Source: Ezakiella sp. (lineage in GTDB: Bacteria; Bacillota; Clostridia; Tissierellales; Peptoniphilaceae). From it: a stretch of 64,000 bases of DNA. The position numbers were made by a program, and so were the translations under genes. The notes under the pieces were generated by a model. The model made no database searches and was not told where the DNA came from. It saw only the letters and a program-made list of their open reading frames with translations. The stretch is from contig JALFRW010000030.1 in NCBI GenBank assembly GCA_022778715.1, forward strand, positions 186,001 through 250,000, given 5' to 3'. Of this stretch, positions 46,578-55,490 are shown one piece after another (position 1 is the first letter of the stretch; the number at the start of each line of letters is the position of its first letter).

Positions 46578-48225
46578 GCTAAACATTCTCTTAAAAAAAG
46601 ATATTTACTTACAATACTCGCCTATTATAGATTTAATCAAAGGAAATCCTCTAGATAAAAGACAAAAGAAAAAACTTGCGACTCTTGCTTTTTTGTTCTT
46701 TTATTTAATCTTTATTAACTACACAATCTTTTTGCCGCTCGTATCCGGCAGCACATCGCAAATGGAGTCTGCAATCATAAATTCAGCAAAAACATGCTTG
46801 TATCTTTCAATTTTTATCACATTTGCATCTTCAATGGGAAACTATTATTTCAATGAAGACGTAAAAATTGTATTTCGTTTACCTGTAAAAACAAAGGATA
46901 TAATCGAATCAAAAATCCTCGTAATGTCGCTTTTTAACTTTATATTCTATCTGGTGATATTTCTTCCCACAGCAGTAAAATATGGCTTTCAAACCGGTCA
47001 AAACTCTTTGTTCTTTGTATCTGCTGTTCTTTCTTCGGCATTAATGAGCATTTCTGTTGTTTCATTCTTGTCCATAATATTGATATTTTTTATGCAATAT
47101 TTGACGAAAATCCCTAACCTAAAAAACAAACTCCAGACAGTATACATGCTCTTAGGAGTGCTGTTGTTTATATTTATTCAAAAAAAATCACAAAGCATTC
47201 CAAATGGCGATGCAGTTAATCTCTTCGAATCTACTAAAATCCTGCCGCTCTCCTACTTATTTGAAGGGGCTATCGGCTTAAAGTCTGCAAACATGTTAAT
47301 CTATTTTACAGTACTGCTACTTCTCACCGGTGCACTATATTTTGTTGCAACAAATTTAATGCAAAAACTATTTGTAAAAGGTGCACAACAAAACCAAGTA
47401 GCCACAAGCAAAAAGAAAGAAATCTCTCTAAAGGGCATTAAAAATAAAAGTGTAAGTATGGCTATCACAACAAAAGAAATTAAAAATATTCTTAAAACTC
47501 CAATTTATTTTTTTAACATAATGCTATCCGGTTTTTTTGTCACCGTAATTTTGATTATATCAGCTATAAATATCACAAAAGCAAATCCCGAATTCATTAC
47601 CGACATGAGAAATGGGCTATTTGAAATGTTTTGCAAAAACCCTGTTGAAGTGCTATTGATAACATATATTGTGGGATTTTTGTTTTCACTTATAGCCGGA
47701 CTTGCAAATGACCCTGCTGTCACCTCAATTTCACGTGAAGGCAAAAATATCTATCAAATGAAATACTTGCCAATTAGTGCTAAAAACAATGTAAACGGCA
47801 GAATTCGCGCCTCAATCATGCTTAAGCTCATAAGCTTTGCACCCCTATTTATCATGACAATGATTATTTTAGGCAAACTATTTTATCTCGTGCTTCCAAT
47901 TCTAATCGGATTTGTGATGTGTTCTTATTTTGTCTCAAACCTCGGACTATTTATTGACATCCAAAGCCCAAAACTAATTTGGTCCACACCGCAGCAAGCA
48001 ATAAAACAAAATCTTAACATTCTAAAACTTATTGTAATAATCTCTATTATCGGATATATATTCTACAAACTTATAGACTTATTTTTAACTAAGTATTTCA
48101 TCCAGTTTGAACAGGGCATTATATATCTAGCATTTATTCCGATAATATTCACTTTTATCGGATACGCTATAAACATCACAAACATAAAACGTCTGGAAAG
48201 AAAATTAAGAAATTATGAATTATAA
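46570..48225 (+). CDS. ABC transporter permease (putative exporter)
   Basis: A 551-residue membrane protein with roughly 12 hydrophobic helices arranged in two halves, separated by a soluble basic linker around residues 275-300. I recognise no substrate motif. The soluble N-terminal start LLKKDIYLQYSPIIDLIKGN and the FRLPVKTKDIIESKIL segment are typical of ABC-2-like exporters of Firmicutes. It depends on the preceding ATPase and ends the ppdK cassette. Confidence 0.85.
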   Translation: MSKLNILLKKDIYLQYSPIIDLIKGNPLDKRQKKKLATLAFLFFYLIFINYTIFLPLVSGSTSQMESAIINSAKTCLYLSIFITFASSMGNYYFNEDVKIVFRLPVKTKDIIESKILVMSLFNFIFYLVIFLPTAVKYGFQTGQNSLFFVSAVLSSALMSISVVSFLSIILIFFMQYLTKIPNLKNKLQTVYMLLGVLLFIFIQKKSQSIPNGDAVNLFESTKILPLSYLFEGAIGLKSANMLIYFTVLLLLTGALYFVATNLMQKLFVKGAQQNQVATSKKKEISLKGIKNKSVSMAITTKEIKNILKTPIYFFNIMLSGFFVTVILIISAINITKANPEFITDMRNGLFEMFCKNPVEVLLITYIVGFLFSLIAGLANDPAVTSISREGKNIYQMKYLPISAKNNVNGRIRASIMLKLISFAPLFIMTMIILGKLFYLVLPILIGFVMCSYFVSNLGLFIDIQSPKLIWSTPQQAIKQNLNILKLIVIISIIGYIFYKLIDLFLTKYFIQFEQGIIYLAFIPIIFTFIGYAINITNIKRLERKLRNYEL

Positions 48226-48226
48226 C

Positions 48227-48264
48227 AAAAAAAGTGCATCTATAGAATAGTTGCACTTTTTTTG
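48227..48264 (+). terminator. Rho-independent terminator of the ppdK cassette
   Basis: AAAAAAAGTGCA, 13-base loop, TGCACTTTTTTT. The A and T runs on both sides allow action on both strands, but no minus-strand gene ends close by except none within 80 bases. Confidence 0.8.
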
Positions 48265-48347
48265 CAATTTTTACACTTTAAAAAAATGAAGCAATCAGTA
48301 GCCTATTTTAAGTATCTTTTTAAAAGTTCATATAAAAACATAAATCC

Positions 48348-49526
48348 TTAGAAATCTACTTCTTTTCCATAGTAGATACAGTCTAACAATTTTTCCATAT
48401 TAGCATCGTCAATTTCCCTTGGATTTGAACCTGTACAAGCGTCTAAAACTGCATTATGAGCGATAGCTTCCAATTTTTCTTTAAATTCGTCTTCTTTAAT
48501 GCCAAATTCTTTTAGCGAATTTACGATATCGAATTCTTTGTTTAACTTTCTAATCGCATCGATATATTTTAATGTAACTTCCTTGTCGTCGCCTTCAAAA
48601 CCGAGCATCCTTCCTATGTCTGCATAACGACGAAGTGCTCTTTCATCTTTCATATTGTATTCAATAACATATGGAAGATACATCGCATTTGCATATCCGT
48701 GAACAATGTGACCAGTGCTAAATACGGCTCCCGTCTTGTGTGCAAGTGAGTGCACAATTCCCAAAAGTGCATTTGAAAAAGCTTGACCTGCCATGCATTG
48801 AGCATAGTGCATTTTTTCTCTTGCTTCCATGTCTTCGTTGTATGATTTTTCAAGATATTCAAATATCATACTTATTGCCTTCATTGCAAGCGGATCGGTA
48901 AAATCTGTTGCGGCTAGTGAAACATAAGCTTCAGTGCCATGTGTTAAAGCATCCATACCTGTGTCTGCTGTCAATCGTTTTGGCATAGAAGCCACAATTC
49001 TTGGATCTAAAATTGCAATATCAGGTGTGATTTCAAAGTCTGCAAGTGGATATTTAATACCCTTTTCGTAGTCTGTAATAACTGAAAAAGCCGTCACTTC
49101 AGTTGCTGTACCGGAAGTTGAAGAAATAGCACAGAATTTTGCCTTTCTTCTTAGCTTAGGAAATGAAAAAGGCACAATCAAGTCTTCAAAACTCTTTTCG
49201 GGATGTTCATATAAAACCCACATAGCCTTTGCAGCATCGATTGGCGAACCTCCTCCAATTGAAACAATCCAATCCGGTTCAAATTCTGTCATAGCCTTTG
49301 CGCCTGCTCTGACAGTCTCAACTGATGGGTCAGATTCCACATTTTCAAAAAGCTTAACTTCCATTCCCGCTTCTTTCAAGTTATTAACAGTTTCGTCGAG
49401 AAAACCTGCTCTCTTCATTGAGCTGCCTCCTACCACGACAAATGCTTTCTTTCCCTCTAACTCTTTAAGTATATCAAGCGCATGATCCCCATAATATAAA
49501 TCTCTTGGTAATGTAAATCTTTTCAT
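48348..49526 (-). CDS. Iron-containing alcohol dehydrogenase
   Basis: A 392-residue type III alcohol dehydrogenase. NAD(P) binding is at GGGSPIDAAK (residues 91-100). The metal ligands predicted from the family are D192 and H196 (MDALTHGTEAY), H259 (GIVHSLAHK) and H273 (TGHIVHG). It resembles butanol/lactaldehyde/1,3-propanediol dehydrogenases; the exact substrate cannot be told. It is monocistronic with a strong promoter and GGAGGG ribosome site, fitting a fermentative redox-balancing role. Confidence 0.93.
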   Translation of the reverse strand: MKRFTLPRDLYYGDHALDILKELEGKKAFVVVGGSSMKRAGFLDETVNNLKEAGMEVKLFENVESDPSVETVRAGAKAMTEFEPDWIVSIGGGSPIDAAKAMWVLYEHPEKSFEDLIVPFSFPKLRRKAKFCAISSTSGTATEVTAFSVITDYEKGIKYPLADFEITPDIAILDPRIVASMPKRLTADTGMDALTHGTEAYVSLAATDFTDPLAMKAISMIFEYLEKSYNEDMEAREKMHYAQCMAGQAFSNALLGIVHSLAHKTGAVFSTGHIVHGYANAMYLPYVIEYNMKDERALRRYADIGRMLGFEGDDKEVTLKYIDAIRKLNKEFDIVNSLKEFGIKEDEFKEKLEAIAHNAVLDACTGSNPREIDDANMEKLLDCIYYGKEVDF

Positions 49527-49546
49527 AAGTACCCTCCTTATAACTT

Positions 49547-49575
49547 ATGATATACCTATGAATATTTTTTTGCAA
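49547..49575 (-). promoter_or_regulatory. Sigma-A promoter of the alcohol dehydrogenase gene
   Basis: Minus strand TTGCAA, 17 bases, TATCAT. Upstream, ATTGTGA occurs three times on the plus strand (49584, 49625, 49728), possible operator half-sites. The remaining 49576-49821 is AT-rich without genes. Confidence 0.55.
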
Positions 49576-49821
49576 ATTTCAGAATTGTGATAAAGTGTCA
49601 TTCCATTTTCATGAATTAGCACTTATTGTGATATCATATCAATTTTATATGAATATCTCTGCAATTTATACTTTTTTATCTCATTCTGATTTGTTGAGTG
49701 AAATTACATTGCTAAACACATGTTCATATTGTGAATATATCATGATTTTATAATTATTTTACTTATATTTTGTTTTTGTCAAAAATACTGCAAATTTAAA
49801 TAACATAAAATAGCGATTCTT

Positions 49822-49857
49822 AAAAAAATCAAGAGCTAATTTATTCAGCTCTTGATT
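49822..49857 (-). terminator. Rho-independent terminator overlapping the degV stop codon
   Basis: AATCAAGAGCT, nine-base loop, AGCTCTTGATT, then T run on the minus strand. The degV TAA lies in the loop. Confidence 0.85.
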
Positions 49858-50725
49858 TTCCCCAAAAATACATCGAAACACAACCCGGACCCGTATGACA
49901 ACCAATCTGTATCATATCAAAAATTTCCACACTCTTCACTTTTTTAAATTTATCCAAAATCATATTTCTCATAAATTCTGCATCTTCGTGACAATCGGAA
50001 TTTGAGATATAGATTTTCTCGTTGTATTCCAAGCCATTATCCGCTAATTTTTCAATCGTTTCTAGAATTGTTAGTAATGCACGCTTCATACCGCGTGCTT
50101 TTTTTCTGTGTGCCAACTTTCCTTCGGCATCCATCCACATTACCGGGTAGATATTTAAAGTGTTTGCAACCATGTATTGTGCTTTTGTGATTCTTCCTCC
50201 CTTTAGGAGATAACTTAAATCCCCCAAAGTAAACCAATGGTTCACTCTTAGTCTGTTTTCTACAACCCAGTCGCTAATTTCTTTTGCACTTCTCCCCTCA
50301 GAAACAAAGTCCTTTATATAGTCTAAAATAAGTGCTTCACCACTTGTTGCAGCTAATGTATCCGGTACATAAACTCTTGGTTCGCCGAATTCATCTTCTA
50401 TCATTTTTGCTGCCATCTGTGCGTTGCTACAGTCAGAGGACAGTCCGCTTGAAATCCCGATATGCACGATGTCGTATCCTTCGTCCAGTGTGTCCTTCCA
50501 CGCATCCAAATAAAACTGCACATTATTTGCTGCTGTGGACACGGCTTTGCCCTCTCTAATTGAGTCATAAATGAACTTTGGAGTAATGCTCACGCGATCG
50601 TCCATATATTCTTTTTCATCGATAATAACTGGCACGGGTATAATCAAAATGTTGTTTTTGTCAAAGTATTCTTTTGATCTGTCAACTGTAGTTGTTGCTG
50701 ATAATTTAACTTTTCGCATATTCAT
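49841..50725 (-). CDS. DegV family protein (FakB-type fatty-acid-binding)
   Basis: A roughly 294-residue DegV protein. Typical motifs are SATTTVDRSKEYF at the start, VSTAANNVQFYL, ISSGLSSDCSNAQMA (the SGLSGT-like lipid-head loop), FTLGDLSYLLKGGRITK and HTGPGCVSMYFWG. DegV/FakB proteins present bound fatty acids to FakA kinase for phosphorylation; fakA is not in the window. The start is uncertain among a GTG at 50755 and ATGs at 50725 and 50719; the ATG at 50725 avoids overlap with the MATE gene. Confidence 0.9.
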   Translation of the reverse strand: MNMRKVKLSATTTVDRSKEYFDKNNILIIPVPVIIDEKEYMDDRVSITPKFIYDSIREGKAVSTAANNVQFYLDAWKDTLDEGYDIVHIGISSGLSSDCSNAQMAAKMIEDEFGEPRVYVPDTLAATSGEALILDYIKDFVSEGRSAKEISDWVVENRLRVNHWFTLGDLSYLLKGGRITKAQYMVANTLNIYPVMWMDAEGKLAHRKKARGMKRALLTILETIEKLADNGLEYNEKIYISNSDCHEDAEFMRNMILDKFKKVKSVEIFDMIQIGCHTGPGCVSMYFWGKSRAE

Positions 50726-50729
50726 CTTC

Positions 50730-52103
50730 TTAAATAACTTCTCCTTCACTTTCACATTCGATTTTTACGAGTTTAAAAATTCTAACCAAGTAATAGACCA
50801 CAATAATTGTACTAATCAAATCGCTAAGAGAGTAGGCGTACCAAATTCCGTTTAGTCCCCATTTTATAGACATAAAATATACTAATGGCACTAAGAGCAG
50901 AAATTGTCTTAAAAGTGACGTGAATGCTGCTACTTTTGGGCGTTTTACCGCCTGAAAGAACGATGTTCCCGTAACACCTATCCCTAAAAATGCTGTAGCG
51001 TACATGCTCTTTCTGAGCGCTGCAACTGACATTGTTAAAAGCTCCGGGTTTGCATCTTTCTGCATAAAAATTCTGGCCATTTGCTCAGGAAATATCATAA
51101 TAATAATAAAAACAAAAATACTGATATAAGTTGCATAAAGTGCGCCAATTTTGTATGCTTTTGATAATCTCTCATAGTTCTTTGCGCCGTAATTATAAGC
51201 AATTATTGGTTGAATTCCTTGATTTATCCCAAATAGCGGCATAAAAAATACATTTGTAACTGAAGTCAAAATTGATAATGCCGAAATTGCAGATGCTCCG
51301 CCGTATTTTCTCGCTTCGACTGTGATAAATGCGCTCACAAGTGCATTTGCAATATTCATCAAAAATAACGGCAACCCGTTTTCAAAAATCATAGACACAA
51401 TTTTTCTTTCGAGCTTGAAATACTTTATGTTAAGAGTTAGAATGCTTTTCTTTTTAACAAAGTGCATCACAACCCAAATTGCACTGACATATTGAGATAT
51501 AGCCGTCGCAATAGCTGCGCCTTTCACGCCCATATCAAACACAAAAATAAAAATCGGATCTAAAATAACATTTAAAAAAACCCCAATCAAAATTGTGATC
51601 ATAGCTGCTTTTGAGTCACCTGAAGCACGAATAAAGTTGTTCAGTCCAAACCCGATCATAATAGCCGGACTTGCCAAGAGCACGATATTAAAATAGTCCA
51701 GTGCATATTGGTGATTTTCCGGTACGCTACCCACCAATCTGAGTAAATCATCTGAAAACGGATAAAAAACAAGCGGTAGCAAAACAGAAAAAACTGCGCA
51801 AAGCACAAAAGAATTATTTAAAAACTTTTCTGCCATATCCTTGTCGCCCTTACCCAAACTAATACTCATAAGGGTACTGCCTCCAGTTGAAGCCAGAATC
51901 ATAAAACTGGATATAACAAACATTAAAGGAAGAGCTACATAAACTCCTCCTATTGCAATTTCATTTACCCCTTTTCCGATAAAAATTCTATCCACCACAT
52001 TGTATAAAGCGTTGGCAAGCATAGCAATAATACTTGGAATGGACAATTGAAGCACAAGCTTCTTAACGTCTTCTTTTCCTAAACCATAATCTCTATTTTG
52101 CAC
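50730..52103 (-). CDS. MATE family efflux transporter
   Basis: A 457-residue, 12-helix transporter of the multidrug and toxin extrusion family (MepA-like branch). [20 protein letters not shown] in helix 1-2 and [20 protein letters not shown] in helix 7-8 are family segments in the two repeated halves. It exports cationic compounds in exchange for Na+ or H+. It overlaps mscL by 11 bases and is followed by degV, so the three are probably one transcript. Confidence 0.92.
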   Translation of the reverse strand: MQNRDYGLGKEDVKKLVLQLSIPSIIAMLANALYNVVDRIFIGKGVNEIAIGGVYVALPLMFVISSFMILASTGGSTLMSISLGKGDKDMAEKFLNNSFVLCAVFSVLLPLVFYPFSDDLLRLVGSVPENHQYALDYFNIVLLASPAIMIGFGLNNFIRASGDSKAAMITILIGVFLNVILDPIFIFVFDMGVKGAAIATAISQYVSAIWVVMHFVKKKSILTLNIKYFKLERKIVSMIFENGLPLFLMNIANALVSAFITVEARKYGGASAISALSILTSVTNVFFMPLFGINQGIQPIIAYNYGAKNYERLSKAYKIGALYATYISIFVFIIIMIFPEQMARIFMQKDANPELLTMSVAALRKSMYATAFLGIGVTGTSFFQAVKRPKVAAFTSLLRQFLLLVPLVYFMSIKWGLNGIWYAYSLSDLISTIIVVYYLVRIFKLVKIECESEGEVI

Positions 52104-52530
52104 TTAAATCTCCTGTGCAATATGGGCATTTTGTCGCTCCAATAGGAACTTCCATTTTACAATGATCGCAAATTTTGGTTTTCGGAGCTGCCGGTGCCTC
52201 TTGTTTTTTCATTTTATTAAAAGTCTTAACAACAAGAAAAATACAAAATGAAATAATCAAAAAGTCAATGATATTTTGAATAAATGCCCCGTATCTCAAA
52301 ACCGCGGCTCCTGCTTCATCAGCTTGTGCCAAAGTCGCATAGGAATTGCCATCCAGAGATACAAAAAGATTGCTAAAATCCACCCCACCGGTAAGCTTTC
52401 CGATAAGTGGCATAAGAACATCGTTTACAAGTGAAGACACAATTTTTCCAAATGCGCCGCCGATAATTACACCCACTGCCATGTCCATAACATTGCCGCG
52501 AGAAATGAATTGTTTAAATTCTTTTAACAT
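52093..52530 (-). CDS. mscL: Large-conductance mechanosensitive channel MscL with C-terminal zinc ribbon
   Basis: A 145-residue MscL. The N-terminal helix and TM1 are [20 protein letters not shown] and [22 protein letters not shown]2 is at about residues 82-103. Instead of the usual amphipathic helical tail there is a four-cysteine zinc ribbon (C121, C124, C135, C138). The channel releases solutes on hypo-osmotic shock. The ribbon may regulate assembly or redox sensitivity (inference). Confidence 0.95.
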   Translation of the reverse strand: MLKEFKQFISRGNVMDMAVGVIIGGAFGKIVSSLVNDVLMPLIGKLTGGVDFSNLFVSLDGNSYATLAQADEAGAAVLRYGAFIQNIIDFLIISFCIFLVVKTFNKMKKQEAPAAPKTKICDHCKMEVPIGATKCPYCTGDLSAK

Positions 52531-52540
52531 ATTACCCTCC

Positions 52541-52587
52541 TAAGCATAAAAGCTAACGCCAAAATCGACATTGCCTATATATGCTTA
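52541..52587 (-). promoter_or_regulatory. Inverted repeat in the mscL leader
   Basis: TAAGCAT (52541-52547) and ATGCTTA (52581-52587) form a seven-pair stem in the leader RNA whose 3' arm abuts the AGGAGGG ribosome site; it could modulate mscL translation. Confidence 0.35.
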
Positions 52588-52594
52588 CGTTTAA

Positions 52595-52623
52595 ATTATA
52601 CCAAAAATTTCTCAAGAATTCAA
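52595..52623 (-). promoter_or_regulatory. Sigma-A promoter of mscL-MATE-degV
   Basis: Minus strand TTGAAT, 17 bases, TATAAT. Confidence 0.65.
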
Positions 52624-52975
52624 ACCTGTTTGTGCAAAAACCGGGTTAAAATAAATACAAGCAAAAATTGTTATATAATTTGTAATTTTCTACGATTTAT
52701 TTGCCCTAAAAAATTATTTTAGTAAAAATCTGCAAAAAACATCTTTTTAATCAAGTAATCTAAAAAATAATAATTAAATGTCCTCTTTTGATATTTTTTA
52801 GAATATAATTTAATATAATTATTTCTATTTCAAGTTAAAATCTACTTTTATATTTAAAAATCTAATATCAATTATAATTACGATGAAATTCGCTATAATT
52901 AAATAAGAACTGCCGAATTTGCCGACAATTATTTAAAGGATTTTAATACAGGCATAAAATAAATATCTAATTTTT
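52624..52975. other. Non-coding AT-rich stretch
   Basis: About 350 bases of very AT-rich DNA. No ORF, terminator, tRNA or att-like repeat was recognised. Confidence 0.5.
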
Positions 52976-53857
52976 CTAATTATAAGTCTCAACGCCCAGC
53001 ATTTTTTTTAATTCTTCTTCAGAATACTCATCTGTTTGTCTTTTATTGCTTATATAATAATCATCCAGCTTTGTGTTTTTAAAAGTGCCAGCTGACCCGG
53101 TTTGATAAATATTTATCCATCTGTTTAAAATGCTCTTTTCAAGAAGTGCAATCTTAGCAGAATCGTCATCATTTGAATAAGTGTCAAGCTGATTTAAAAA
53201 CATCTTAAACTCATCTAAACTAAAGGGCTTATTTCTATTAAACCTAAGCTCCACAAACAAACACAAATTATCTTTTAACTTTTCATTTTTTGTATAACAA
53301 GCTATAGCCTCTTTAAAATCCTCACCAAGCACAAATTTCTTTTCTTTAATTATATTTACTTTACTTTCCTTTTCTTTTCTTTGTGTACTGCTGCTGTCAT
53401 TTAAGCTATTATTGCTAGCATTAATATTAATATTGTTTGCATTAATTGAATTGGGTAAAAAAAATTCGCTATCTAAAAGCCAGTACATCTGATTTATATT
53501 TCTAAACTTTCTCCTTGTGGTCGCTTCGTAAAAACGCTTTTGAATGCCAGTTGAAGTTAAAATCTTATATTTTCTAAACATATCTTCATTAAAAAATCCA
53601 ACCTCCACTGCCTTATTAACAATTCCTATCACACTTTTTTCATCTACACAAATTGAATCTGCCACCAAAAATGCATCATCCTCTTCGTGCCACCTCATAT
53701 AATAACCCTCGTCCTTATAAATATTTCCAAGCAGAAACACCAGCACCGCCAATGCCTCTGCTCCACAAGACCTTATAATCTTTCTTAATTTCATATCATT
53801 TAAAATATTCACATCCATAGAATAGTAATCCAGCCCCTGTTTAATTTGTCTTGCCAT
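52976..53857 (-). CDS. DUF4373 (Lin1244/Lin1753-like) domain protein, replication-initiator-like
   Basis: A 293-residue protein. The first 115 residues match the Lin1244/Lin1753 N-terminal domain: MARQIKQGLDYYSMDVNILN, GAEALAVLVFLLGNIYKDEG, EVGFFNEDMFRKYKILTSTG and IQKRFYEATTRRK. A low-complexity Asn/Ser linker (about 130-160) leads to a less conserved helical C-terminal region. These proteins occur in phages and integrated or conjugative elements, often as replication initiators related to DnaD. GAGGGATAAT precedes the ATG at 53855-53857. No integrase or structural phage gene accompanies it, so it is an isolated remnant or a recruited gene. Confidence 0.8.
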   Translation of the reverse strand: MARQIKQGLDYYSMDVNILNDMKLRKIIRSCGAEALAVLVFLLGNIYKDEGYYMRWHEEDDAFLVADSICVDEKSVIGIVNKAVEVGFFNEDMFRKYKILTSTGIQKRFYEATTRRKFRNINQMYWLLDSEFFLPNSINANNININASNNSLNDSSSTQRKEKESKVNIIKEKKFVLGEDFKEAIACYTKNEKLKDNLCLFVELRFNRNKPFSLDEFKMFLNQLDTYSNDDDSAKIALLEKSILNRWINIYQTGSAGTFKNTKLDDYYISNKRQTDEYSEEELKKMLGVETYN

Positions 53858-53865
53858 ATTATCCC

Positions 53866-54192
53866 TCACTCAATAATCTCCACGCTTTCGCCAATCTCAA
53901 CTATAAATTTAAAAGTTTCCTCTAAAACCGCCTGCTTAACAAAACTATATGATTCATAAAGCGTCTTATTCACAACAATAAAATAATTGCAATTTCTAAA
54001 ATTAGCACTCACACATCGCACAAACCTTACCACAATATCATCTTCATCCTTAATATCATAAACCATGTCAGTCGCATCCATTCCTCCCAAAAGCTCATAG
54101 CTCACCTCACTATAAATTAATTCCAAATTGTATCTTTTAAAAATCTTTCTCATTTTTTCTCTCTTCAGCTTCTCAAAATCATTTTTTATCAT
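53866..54192 (-). CDS. Hypothetical protein, partner of the DUF4373 gene
   Basis: A 108-residue protein that I do not recognise. It starts with a basic helix (LKREKMRKIFKRYNLELIYS) and continues as a predicted alpha/beta fold (VSYELLGGMDATDMVYDI, RFVRCVSANFRNCNYFIVVN). No membrane segment, signal or metal motif is visible apart from two scattered cysteines. GGAGG before the ATG and eight bases to the DUF4373 gene suggest one transcript. Confidence 0.7.
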   Translation of the reverse strand: MIKNDFEKLKREKMRKIFKRYNLELIYSEVSYELLGGMDATDMVYDIKDEDDIVVRFVRCVSANFRNCNYFIVVNKTLYESYSFVKQAVLEETFKFIVEIGESVEIIE

Positions 54193-54250
54193 TTTATTCC
54201 TCCATTTACTTATAAATATCCTGAGAAACTAATTATTTGAAAAAAATATT

Positions 54251-54285
54251 AAAATAAAAAAGATTCCTCATTTGAGAAATCTTTT
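54251..54285 (-). terminator. Rho-independent terminator of the ABC importer operon
   Basis: AAAAGATT-t-CTC, loop AAAT, GAG-g-AATCTTTT followed by TTATTTT on the minus strand. Nearly symmetrical, so it may insulate the DUF4373 islet as well. Confidence 0.8.
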
Positions 54286-54368
54286 AAATATATATTGTTT
54301 ATCCAATTGTCCAAGTTGATATAGAAACATGACTTATAATTTTTCTGCCATCAGAAAAAATCCCAGTT

Positions 54369-55490
54369 CTATTCTTTTAATTGCTTAGCCAACTCATTTT
54401 GCATTGCCAACATCGCCTCTTCACTTTCATTTCTTCTTCTTAATGAGTGTAAGATAAGTGTTATTGTAACAACTGCGTATGATATAAATGTTCTTAGATA
54501 TTCACCTATCATACTGTTTCCGGTGATGTTTGCACCTGCTGTAGGCATAACGATAAACATCAAGTGGAACAATAGTGTACCTGTTAGCGCATTTGTTATT
54601 GTAGCTTTTGAAACGCTTGCACCACCGATTAAAAGTGCAGCTGCTGCATAGAGTGCAGTTTGGTCGGCCCCGTTATAGGTGTTTAGATTGCCGATGTTTT
54701 GCAGATAGATTATCTGTCCAAACGAAGCCATAACCGTTGAAATCACGATAGCTTTCAGTCGTGTTTTATCTACATTAATTCCAGCATCTTCAGCAATTTT
54801 CATGTCTGCACCGACTGCACGCATGTCTTGCCCAAGTTTAGTTTTTCTAAACCAAATTATGAATAAGCAACCAAGTGCAATTACGATAAATGCAGCTATT
54901 GGTAGCTGAATCGTGCCAATTTTAAATTCGACGCCAAAAATTCTGTCGAATAGTTGATCCAAACCTTTTTGACTTTGAAGGTCAATAGCATTTCTAACAC
55001 CGTATCCTCTGGATAATATAAGATTTTTATTTTTAAATGGAATAACTCCACCAAAAATGTAAAGTACGAAAAATTGGTAAATACCCGTAAAGAGGAAGCC
55101 TAACATCATAGATGTTATCATTTCTCTTGATTTTGCTTTATTTAACACGTCGCCTGCAAAGATTCCCAGCACAATCGAAATAGGAATTGATACCAGGCAG
55201 GCGATAAGAATTGCCGGAAATCCAACAATGCCCCAGTTTTCAACAAATATAAGTGCTACTTGTCCTGCCATAGCACCAAGCACCATACCAAAGTTTATAC
55301 CGAGTCCGGCAATGATAGGAATAATCAGTGATAATACCAAAAATGCGTTTCTTGCAAACCTGATAACAACTTGCGATACTAAAAATTCTGCTGAGAATTT
55401 GCTAAAATAAATTCCTATTGCGCAGATGATAATGAACATTACAGGAACTGTATATTCATTAATCCTGAATAGTTTCTTTTTTTGTTTCAT
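54369..55490 (-). CDS. ABC importer permease 2 (BPD_transp_2 family)
   Basis: A 373-residue inner-membrane permease with about ten helices. GLGINFGMVLGAMAGQVALI near residue 63 and the LGQDMRAVGADMKIAEDAGI coupling segment followed by AALLIGGASVSKATITNALT are hallmarks of the RbsC/LivH/YufPQ-like permeases. It is the second of two related permeases, so the pair forms a heterodimeric channel. Substrate is not deducible. It overlaps the other permease by one base and ends the operon. Confidence 0.92.
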   Translation of the reverse strand: MKQKKKLFRINEYTVPVMFIIICAIGIYFSKFSAEFLVSQVVIRFARNAFLVLSLIIPIIAGLGINFGMVLGAMAGQVALIFVENWGIVGFPAILIACLVSIPISIVLGIFAGDVLNKAKSREMITSMMLGFLFTGIYQFFVLYIFGGVIPFKNKNLILSRGYGVRNAIDLQSQKGLDQLFDRIFGVEFKIGTIQLPIAAFIVIALGCLFIIWFRKTKLGQDMRAVGADMKIAEDAGINVDKTRLKAIVISTVMASFGQIIYLQNIGNLNTYNGADQTALYAAAALLIGGASVSKATITNALTGTLLFHLMFIVMPTAGANITGNSMIGEYLRTFISYAVVTITLILHSLRRRNESEEAMLAMQNELAKQLKE

